Shown: positions 1-4,981 of the stretch, piece by piece
How the letters are laid out: each line of letters begins with the position of its first letter
Numbering within the stretch: position 1 is the stretch's first letter
DNA from: Bacteroidota bacterium
GTDB taxonomy: Bacteria > Bacteroidota > Bacteroidia > Flavobacteriales > Flavobacteriaceae
Direction: 5' to 3'
Assembly: GCA_023393485.1 (NCBI GenBank)
Contig: JAEWLD010000063.1
Location: forward strand, 1-6,180
Length of the DNA stretch: 6,180 bases
Notes under the pieces: generated by a model
Told to the model about the DNA's origin: nothing
Database searches by the model: none
What the model saw: the letters and a program-made list of their open reading frames with translations, nothing else
Translations under genes and position numbers: made by a program

Positions 1-8
1 ATGTAGAG

Positions 9-1172
9 TTAATCGGACCGCCAGGAAGTCGTAAAACGGCACATCAGATTCAGGATATGTGTCCGGATGGCCAAATCTTCTTTAGTTAGTGAATGTCCTT
101 TAAACAAGGGCAATTGGTCAATTTCGAGGATTCGGTAATATTCTTCGATCGTCTTGACGTTTTGGCCAAAGCCATACCAGCTGTCACCAATTGCCGACAC
201 GCCGAGCCCAATCATAAGCCTGGTGTCTGAATCGGTATAACCCATGAAATTACGGTGAAGCCTGTTTTCTTCCACCGCGGTGAAAAGACTGTCTGATTCC
301 AGGGCAAAATGGTCCATCCCTATTTCTGTATAGCCGTGGTGTTCAAGCATGGCCCGACCGGTTTCGTAAAGCAGGCGCTTTTCATCGCCATGCGGGATGT
401 CTGACTCCTGGAATCCGCGCTGGCCGTTTCCTTTGATCCACGGCACATGTGCATAACTGTAAAACGCGATCCTGGACGGAAGCAGCGAAACGGTTTTTTC
501 AATCGTATCGATGATGTCTTTTTCTGTCTGGAAGGGAAGGCCGTAAATCAAGTCGTGCCCGATCGATGTAAAGCCGATTTCACGTGCGCGCAAGGTTACA
601 TTGGCGACGTTTTCATAGGGTTGGATCCGATGGATGGCCTTCTGGACTTTTTCAGAATAGTCCTGGACACCGAAACTAACGCGGCGGAAGCCAAGATCAT
701 AAAGTTTCTGGAGATGTTCACGCGTGGTATTGTTCGGATGGCCTTCGAAACTCATTCCGCAGGTTTCTGCCTTGCGGCCGGTCTTGAAAATGCCGTCGAT
801 CAGGATTTTCAGATTGGCAGACGAAAAAAAAGTCGGGGTGCCGCCGCCGAGGTGAATTTCCTTTACAAGCGGTTTCTCGCCCAGCAATTCGCAGTACAGA
901 CGCCATTCTTTGAGCACGGCCGTAATGTAAGGCTCTTCAACGCCATGATTCTTTGTAATTCTCTTGTTGCAGCCACAGAACGTGCAAAGACTTTCGCAGA
1001 ACGGCAAATGAATATAAAGGCTGATGCCTTCCGCTGAATTTTCGGCAAAGCAGCGCCTGACATTATTTTGCCAGCCGGCAAGTGAAAATGAATCATCCCA
1101 ATAAGGAACGGTTGGGTAACTTGTGTACCTTGGTCCGGGAACATTGTATTTTTGGGTGAGCGATGGAGTCAT
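9..1172 (-). CDS. hemN: Oxygen-independent coproporphyrinogen III dehydrogenase, C-terminally shortened
   Basis: Radical-SAM enzyme that converts coproporphyrinogen III to protoporphyrinogen IX without oxygen, in the cytoplasmic heme pathway. Seen: PRYTSYPT near residues 15-21; the HemN cluster pattern C-x3-C-x2-C-x-C at Cys59, 63, 66 and 68; the preceding Tyr53; GGGTPT at 109-114; and SFEGHP near 141-146 with the Glu expected to contact SAM. The ATG at 1172 gives the standard N terminus. The frame ends after CRFTTSW-RSD at residue 387, whereas the family usually has about 450-460 residues. The missing part would hold the conserved C-terminal RN-C-M-FD region. The first codons past the TAA read L-Y in the same frame, so a nonsense change, an indel or a sequence error is possible. 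The gene has its own candidate promoter and an FNR-type box upstream. The family call is very safe; intactness is doubtful. Confidence 0.93.
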   Translation of the reverse strand: MTPSLTQKYNVPGPRYTSYPTVPYWDDSFSLAGWQNNVRRCFAENSAEGISLYIHLPFCESLCTFCGCNKRITKNHGVEEPYITAVLKEWRLYCELLGEKPLVKEIHLGGGTPTFFSSANLKILIDGIFKTGRKAETCGMSFEGHPNNTTREHLQKLYDLGFRRVSFGVQDYSEKVQKAIHRIQPYENVANVTLRAREIGFTSIGHDLIYGLPFQTEKDIIDTIEKTVSLLPSRIAFYSYAHVPWIKGNGQRGFQESDIPHGDEKRLLYETGRAMLEHHGYTEIGMDHFALESDSLFTAVEENRLHRNFMGYTDSDTRLMIGLGVSAIGDSWYGFGQNVKTIEEYYRILEIDQLPLFKGHSLTKEDLAIRTHILNLMCRFTTSWRSD

Positions 1173-1188
1173 GACATTTAATTTTGCG

Positions 1189-1196
1189 CTAAATTA
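1189..1196 (-). promoter_or_regulatory. Candidate -7 element of the hemN promoter
   Basis: Read on the minus strand this is TAATTTAG, seven of eight bases of the Bacteroidota -7 consensus TANNTTTG. It would place the transcription start near 1183, leaving a leader of about 11 bases before the hemN ATG. No good -33 TTG lies at the usual distance, which fits a promoter that depends on an activator bound at the box centred on 1225.5. The call rests on weak sequence similarity plus geometry. Confidence 0.35.
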
Positions 1197-1219
1197 TTTA
1201 TCGGGCGCCGAACTAAAAA

Positions 1220-1231
1220 TGACCCACATCA
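1220..1231. promoter_or_regulatory. FNR/Crp-type operator upstream of hemN
   Basis: The plus strand reads TGAC-CCAC-ATCA, an inverted repeat of the TGAY-N4-RTCA form recognised by FNR/FixK-type regulators (consensus TTGAY-N4-RTCAA; the outermost T and A are not kept). It lies 53 bases upstream of the hemN start codon and 36.5 bases from the end of the candidate -7 element, which is where a class II activator sits. hemN is a classic FNR/FixK target in other bacteria. The likely binder is the FNR-like response regulator at 4978-6024. Confidence 0.6.
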
Positions 1232-1260
1232 CTCCGGCCGCCAGCAGTTGACTTTCTAGG

Positions 1261-2073
1261 TCAATTATACTTTTCCGGCTTGTCATATTCAATTTCGGTA
1301 AGGTAAAAAACGGCATAGGTGAACTCTTTTCCGTCAAGCAGCCAAGTGGCTTTGAGCGTGTTTGGGATCAAGATGCCTTCGTGCCTTTTATAGCTTGACA
1401 TCCGGCCAATCCAGGTTTCGAGCCGCTCGCCCATATGACGACTGGTTTCTATCTGGACAATCTCAAAAGCGTCATTGAAAGTCACTATATAGCTAATTTT
1501 CAACTCGCTGTGCCGATAATTTAGTTTTGCATGGTACCGGTCAATGGCTTCCCACGTGAGGCTTTGGCCGGGAAGCAATGCCGTCGGAAACCAAACGCTT
1601 TCGCCAAGCCAGCGGAGCAATTCACCCTGCGAAAGCCTGACGCCGCCATTGTCGGCAACACGGAAAACCGAATACAAAAACACTTTCAGCCGTCCGTTTC
1701 CCGAAATGTACTGATCGATTGCCGTAAAGATTTTGGTTTTGCCCCGCCAGATAAATCCCGGTTTGGCTATCGTGAAATATTCCTCGCCACAGATCAGGGA
1801 CCAGGGTTTGTCTATCGCCGTTTTAAACCGGCCGCGATGTTTGAGCCGCGCGTAACTGATCCGGGGCCTGCCTTCGGGCAGGACATGATTAAAATAACGT
1901 TGTACGGGTTCGGGCAGCGACTTGAAATCAATCCGATGATAACGTTGCGGAACAAGTGCGGGCGAGTCCTTGAATAGTTTTTTCAAATCGCGGTTAAACC
2001 CCGATTTCGCCGCAAAGAACATAAACGCTACCGCAGTTACGGCAAGCCCGATGAAAATACAGATAAAAGTCAT
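1261..2073 (-). CDS. Membrane-anchored DUF6544-type protein of unknown function
   Basis: The 270-residue protein has one hydrophobic segment at about residues 3-22 and then a basic stretch, suggesting an N-terminal membrane anchor with the rest outside the membrane core. The following part shows the hallmarks of a widespread uncharacterised family (DUF6544/DUF6920 type, named from memory): LPEPVQRYF near 53-61, HVLPEGRP near 63-70, GELLRWLGESVWFPTALLP near 150-168, an internal ISYIVTFND strand, and a C-terminal Y-LTEIEYDKPE. Biochemical function is not known and no catalytic motif is evident. The length is normal for the family. The start is the ATG at 2073, 24 bases after the preceding gene, so it is probably the last cistron of the operon that begins at 3639. 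hemN follows after 88 bases. Confidence 0.8.
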   Translation of the reverse strand: MTFICIFIGLAVTAVAFMFFAAKSGFNRDLKKLFKDSPALVPQRYHRIDFKSLPEPVQRYFNHVLPEGRPRISYARLKHRGRFKTAIDKPWSLICGEEYFTIAKPGFIWRGKTKIFTAIDQYISGNGRLKVFLYSVFRVADNGGVRLSQGELLRWLGESVWFPTALLPGQSLTWEAIDRYHAKLNYRHSELKISYIVTFNDAFEIVQIETSRHMGERLETWIGRMSSYKRHEGILIPNTLKATWLLDGKEFTYAVFYLTEIEYDKPEKYN

Positions 2074-2097
2074 GACGCCAATGCCGAAGTCATGCGC

Positions 2098-2472
2098 TTA
2101 ATTCAGTTCGGGAATCACCACGAGGATATCCTGGATGTTGCCGCAGCGATGGAATTTCATCAGTGACACACCCGAATCCTCAATGGTCGTGATCAGTTTT
2201 TTGCGGATGGTTTCTTCATTGCCAAGCGCGCGCCCGGGCAGATCGGCGACGATTTCAAGATGGATTTCCTTTGGCGTGTAGCCGCTGCAACTTTTGGTGA
2301 AGTCAGTTTCGGCATCGGCATTCCATTCGCGGATGCCAAGTATATTTCCATTGCCGATGGTGAGTTCGCTTAAAAGATAGTCATAAAGCCTGGTCGATGG
2401 CGCCAGCCCTTCCGGCGTGCCTTCAAAGGTAAAATTGCCCGGAAACCTGAATTGGATGGCTGTGCGTGTCAT
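2098..2472 (-). CDS. Conserved-looking hypothetical protein, coupled to the OsmC gene
   Basis: I do not recognise this 124-residue protein. It has no signal peptide or membrane segment, so it is probably cytosolic. Predicted strands and helices alternate (for example KEIHLEIVADLPG near 68-80, then a helix around EETIRKKLITTIEDSG at 86-101), compatible with a small alpha/beta fold of the OsmC or ferredoxin-like kind, but I cannot assign a family. It has two cysteines, C62 (KSCSG) and C110 (HRCGN). The ATG at 2472 overlaps the OsmC stop codon in an ATGA, so the two are probably translationally coupled and made in matched amounts. This suggests, but does not show, a shared task with the OsmC protein. 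Confidence 0.78.
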   Translation of the reverse strand: MTRTAIQFRFPGNFTFEGTPEGLAPSTRLYDYLLSELTIGNGNILGIREWNADAETDFTKSCSGYTPKEIHLEIVADLPGRALGNEETIRKKLITTIEDSGVSLMKFHRCGNIQDILVVIPELN

Positions 2473-2930
2473 AACGTTGGGGTTGCGTCGGTAGGTTTTT
2501 TACTGAGCGAGACCTGCGACGCCATTACGATTTCTGAATTTACCGAATGTGAAATCAGGCACGCGCTATTGGCGTATTGCAGCACTTTCATCCCTTTTTC
2601 AATGCACGAAGCCGTAAATACGGTAATTGACGGATGAAGCGCGATCTTGGTCAATTGCAGTTTCCCGTCCTTTTCAGAAAGTACGCCCGAGGCGCTGCAG
2701 GTGAAATCGCCGAATTCGAGTTTTGTCTTTTCGGCAATTGCAAGAAAAGTTGTCATGAAACAGCTTGATATCGCGCCGATGAGTAAATGTTCGGGCGACC
2801 ATATCCCAGGGATTCCTTTGGCGAATTCGGGCGGCGTCGCAACCAGGATCGAATCGGGAAGAACATCGGAACTGATTTCTCCCTTGCGGCCTTCAAGCCA
2901 TTTTGTCTTTACATTGTAAATCGCATTCAT
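2469..2930 (-). CDS. OsmC family peroxide-reductase-like protein
   Basis: OsmC/Ohr proteins are cytosolic thiol peroxidases that reduce organic or fatty-acid hydroperoxides with a reactive cysteine pair. Seen in this 153-residue protein: an N-terminal strand region with R15, the family motif SPEHLLIGAISSCFMTTFLA with Cys57 on the central helix, and Cys124 in the ANSACLISHSV segment, which aligns with the second catalytic cysteine. Length is typical. The segment order is closer to the YhfA/general OsmC branch than to classical Ohr, so the substrate is uncertain. The start at 2930 gives the usual short lead-in strand; an A-rich leader without Shine-Dalgarno precedes it, as is common in Bacteroidota. 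It lies 20 bases after the DUF2892 gene and overlaps the next gene by four bases, so it sits in the middle of the operon. Confidence 0.92.
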   Translation of the reverse strand: MNAIYNVKTKWLEGRKGEISSDVLPDSILVATPPEFAKGIPGIWSPEHLLIGAISSCFMTTFLAIAEKTKLEFGDFTCSASGVLSEKDGKLQLTKIALHPSITVFTASCIEKGMKVLQYANSACLISHSVNSEIVMASQVSLSKKPTDATPTL

Positions 2931-2950
2931 TGGTTATTGTTTTTAGTTTT

Positions 2951-3169
2951 TTAATCCTCTCGTTTGGCCGTGCTGAAATTAAACGGCAGATACAGCAGGC
3001 AAAATCCGTTTAATGCGGCAATTACCATGGCTATTCCGAAAATTCCGAGCACAAGCTGGGCCGTGCCGCTTACCCTATCGATGCAGTAAAAAGCCAATGC
3101 CGCAAGGATGATCCGGATGATCCTGTCAAGCGTGCCGACATTTTTTTTGAGGTTTTTGATTACAGACAT
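2951..3169 (-). CDS. DUF2892 small inner-membrane protein (YgaP-like membrane domain)
   Basis: The 72-residue protein has the DUF2892 layout: an amphipathic N terminus with NVGTLDRIIR at about 10-19, a first membrane helix at about 18-30, a short loop, a second membrane helix at about 38-54, and the terminal NGFCLLYLPF motif with Cys57 (family form GFCPLY). In other proteins this domain is fused to rhodanese domains (YgaP) or stands alone, as here; its own activity is unknown. The start at 3169 is 14 bases after the stop of the upstream gene, so both are almost certainly on one transcript. The family call is firm and the function open. Confidence 0.88.
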   Translation of the reverse strand: MSVIKNLKKNVGTLDRIIRIILAALAFYCIDRVSGTAQLVLGIFGIAMVIAALNGFCLLYLPFNFSTAKRED

Positions 3170-3183
3170 GTTTTAAATTTGAA

Positions 3184-3639
3184 TTATTCGCCGTTGATGA
3201 CATCCTGCAATGCATCGTTGATTTCGCCCGCCTGGTAAAAAAAGAGCTTCTTGAATTCGGTGTTTGCCCTACCCGACGAACCGTCATAGCGCGTAAGTTC
3301 CCTGGTGAACGCCAGGTCTCTGTCCTGAAAACTGCTTTTTAACTCCGAAAGCTGATAATCGCTCTGCTGATAGATAAGATTCCACTTGATTTTATTGTCG
3401 CCGCTTGAGGTCGTATCAATCATCCGGCGCAACGTTTTGAGGTTGTTTTCCGTAATGCCGACAATCTTGTCTGCCGTCGTCCTGAAAGTTTTCCAATCTG
3501 CGACGACAAGTTCTTTTTTGGTGCCGACCGGTTCTACCGTCCTGCCTTCGGCCAGCTGTTCGTCCTGATCTTTCGCGCAGGTTTGCACGAGCAACAGCAC
3601 AAATGAAAATGAAAATACAGTGTTTCTAAATAATTTCAT
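3184..3639 (-). CDS. Small exported, probably lipidated helical protein; first gene of the operon
   Basis: The 151-residue protein starts with a classical signal (MKLFRN, then a hydrophobic run to about residue 19) ending in VQTC, so Cys21 may be lipidated, although Q-T before the Cys is not an ideal lipobox. The residues after it (AKDQDE) are acidic, resembling surface-export tags reported for Bacteroidota lipoproteins. The mature part is predicted mostly helical: helices begin near W49-K50 (DWKTFRTTADKI), around residues 62-74, 85-105 and 128-148. The repeated pattern of W-x-x-F, spaced helices and a final FKK-F-x-x-GEIND-ALQD faintly recalls the Sll1863-type stress-response family; this is only a suggestion. 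It is led by the divergent regulatory region and followed 14 bases later by the DUF2892 gene. Confidence 0.82.
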   Translation of the reverse strand: MKLFRNTVFSFSFVLLLVQTCAKDQDEQLAEGRTVEPVGTKKELVVADWKTFRTTADKIVGITENNLKTLRRMIDTTSSGDNKIKWNLIYQQSDYQLSELKSSFQDRDLAFTRELTRYDGSSGRANTEFKKLFFYQAGEINDALQDVINGE

Positions 3640-3665
3640 GGTTCAGGATTGCATTCGATGTACAG

Positions 3666-3673
3666 CAAAATTC
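3666..3673 (-). promoter_or_regulatory. Candidate -7 element for the minus-strand operon
   Basis: On the minus strand this reads GAATTTTG, seven of eight bases of TANNTTTG. The start of transcription would be near 3660, giving a leader of about 20 bases to the ATG at 3639. There is no convincing -33 TTG; instead the palindromic box centred on 3702.5 lies 36.5 bases upstream of its last base, exactly as in the hemN promoter. This suggests an activator-dependent promoter, but the element alone is weak evidence. Confidence 0.38.
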
Positions 3674-3696
3674 AGCCGAACGCCTTTAGTGGCGAA

Positions 3697-3708
3697 TGAC
3701 GGCCGTCA
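3697..3708. promoter_or_regulatory. FNR/Crp-type operator 1, perfect palindrome
   Basis: TGAC-GGCC-GTCA is a perfect 12-base inverted repeat matching the TGAY-N4-RTCA core of FNR/FixK sites. It is closest to the minus-strand operon and lies at about -41.5/-42.5 from its predicted start, the class II activation position. It is also the more distant site with respect to the kinase promoter. The probable ligand is the FNR-like response regulator encoded downstream of the kinase. Confidence 0.65.
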
Positions 3709-3718
3709 GCCAAAAAAG

Positions 3719-3730
3719 TGATTGCCGTCA
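3719..3730. promoter_or_regulatory. FNR/Crp-type operator 2
   Basis: TGAT-TGCC-GTCA keeps both half sites of the FNR/FixK core; the flanking G and C extend the dyad by one pair. Its centre (3724.5) is 22 bases, about two helical turns, from operator 1, so two dimers would bind on the same face of the DNA. It lies 46.5 bases from the end of the kinase -7 element (about -52 from the predicted start), which would suit class I activation or autoregulation of the kinase-regulator operon. Confidence 0.62.
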
Positions 3731-3742
3731 CGTTTTTATTTT

Positions 3743-3771
3743 TTGGCTTCGCACAATAATTTTTACATTTG
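3743..3771 (+). promoter_or_regulatory. Bacteroidota-type promoter of the kinase-regulator operon
   Basis: A -33 TTG at 3743-3745 and a perfect -7 TACATTTG at 3764-3771 are separated by 18 bases, matching the flavobacterial consensus (TTG, 17-23 bases, TANNTTTG). Transcription would begin near 3776-3778, leaving under 20 bases before the TTG start codon. With both elements present it probably has basal activity, unlike the two minus-strand promoters, and could be tuned by the boxes upstream. Confidence 0.62.
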
Positions 3772-3793
3772 GCCTACTTAACCATTCCGGAAA

Positions 3794-4981
3794 TTGAAAA
3801 ATTCTGAATTACTTCAAGCAATTGTCCAAAATGCGATCGACGGCATTATCTCAATCGATGAGCGCGGCATTGTAGAAAGCATCAATCCATCGGGTTGCCG
3901 ATTGTTCGGCTATATGCCCGAGGAAGTCATTGGCAACAATGTATCGATGCTGATGCCGCCGCCAGACAGTCTTCAGCACGACCATTACCTTCGCCGGTAT
4001 CAGGTCACGCATAAGCCGAGAATCATCGGCATTGGCCGCGAAGTCACCGGTTTGCGCCGCGACGGCAGCACATTTCCGCTGCGGTTGGGCGTCAGTGAAG
4101 TGAAATACAATGACAAAATGTTTTTCGTGGGCTTTATCCATGACCTGACCCAGCAAAAAGAGGTCGAGGAACGGCTCAAGGATTACGCAGTCCATCTTGA
4201 GGAATTGGTTGAAATCAGGACGCAGTCATTGAATGAATCAATCCACGCGCTTGAAATCGCAAAGGAGCAGATCAGCGACTCGCTTGAAAATGAAAAAGAA
4301 CTCGGCAAGCTGAAAAGCCGGTTTATTTCTATGGCCTCGCATGAATTCAGGACGCCGCTCAGTACGATCCAACTTTCGGCTTCGCTCGTCGATAAGTACG
4401 CCGAGTCGGCCGGCATGAAAGAAATCACCAAACACGTGGGCAAAATCAAGGGTTCGGTGACCGGATTGACCGCGATACTCAATAATTTCCTCCAGATGGA
4501 GAAACTTGAAAGCGGAAAAGTCGAAGCCAATATTTCTGTTTTTGACCTAAAAGAGCTGGCTTTTGAAATCACCGAGGAAATGCAGCTGCTCGCCAAAACA
4601 AAACAAAGCATTGATTATCGGCATATCGGCAACCAGACCAAGGCCAATCTCGATAAAAACCTGATCAAAAACTGCATCGTCAATCTCATTACCAACGCCG
4701 TTAAATATTCAGGCGACGAAGCATTGATTGAATTCATCACCGAAATCAACCCTGAAAACTGCATCATCACCGTAAAAGACAACGGCATCGGCATTCCCGA
4801 AGAAGACCAAAAATATTTGGGCGATGCTTTTTTCCGCGCACAGAATACCGGCGCGATTCCAGGAACCGGCCTTGGCATAAACATCGTCGCACGTCATGTT
4901 GAATTGATGAACGGCGAGATGACCTTTGAAAGCCAACTCGGGCAAGGAACTTCATTCACCTTAAAATTCCCCACACAATGA
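3794..4981 (+). CDS. FixL-like PAS sensor histidine kinase, probable heme oxygen sensor
   Basis: Soluble sensor kinase of 395 residues, without membrane segments. Order: PAS at about 4-120; coiled-coil linker at about 121-175; HisKA dimerisation domain with the phospho-accepting His183 in SHEFRTPL; HATPase_c with the N-box NLITNAVKYS (N297, N301), G1 box DNGIGIP (D329), F box near 346-348 and G2 box GTGLGI (357-362). The PAS part matches rhizobial FixL closely: MLMPPPDSLQHDHY corresponds to the FixL segment with heme-ligating His200, giving His62 here, and IIGIGREVTG places Arg82 exactly 20 residues later, as FixL Arg220. Pocket residues I77, L98 and V100 correspond to FixL I215, L236 and I238. 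Oxygen or another gaseous ligand is thus the likely signal, though heme binding is inferred. The start must be the TTG at 3794: an in-frame TAA lies at 3779 and the next Met is inside PAS. It overlaps the regulator gene by ATGA. Confidence 0.93.
   Translation: MKNSELLQAIVQNAIDGIISIDERGIVESINPSGCRLFGYMPEEVIGNNVSMLMPPPDSLQHDHYLRRYQVTHKPRIIGIGREVTGLRRDGSTFPLRLGVSEVKYNDKMFFVGFIHDLTQQKEVEERLKDYAVHLEELVEIRTQSLNESIHALEIAKEQISDSLENEKELGKLKSRFISMASHEFRTPLSTIQLSASLVDKYAESAGMKEITKHVGKIKGSVTGLTAILNNFLQMEKLESGKVEANISVFDLKELAFEITEEMQLLAKTKQSIDYRHIGNQTKANLDKNLIKNCIVNLITNAVKYSGDEALIEFITEINPENCIITVKDNGIGIPEEDQKYLGDAFFRAQNTGAIPGTGLGINIVARHVELMNGEMTFESQLGQGTSFTLKFPTQ

Noticed and set aside
447..1037. A 196-codon open frame on the plus strand
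   Set aside because: It lies wholly antisense to hemN, whose motifs are unmistakable; its translation shows no family features, and the open frame follows from codon bias of the real gene.
1173..1260. Possible terminator between the DUF6544-type gene and hemN
   Set aside because: The GC-rich stretch around 1233-1250 gives only short imperfect stems and no adjacent T-run, so I cannot support a terminator; read-through into hemN remains possible.
2074..2097. TGAC and GTCA half sites near the start of the DUF6544-type gene
   Set aside because: They are 12 bases apart rather than four and partly inside coding sequence, so they do not form an FNR-type dyad.
3851..4611. Open frames antisense to the kinase (114 and 142 codons)
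   Set aside because: They mirror the PAS and HisKA regions, overlap one another and show no start signals or domain motifs.
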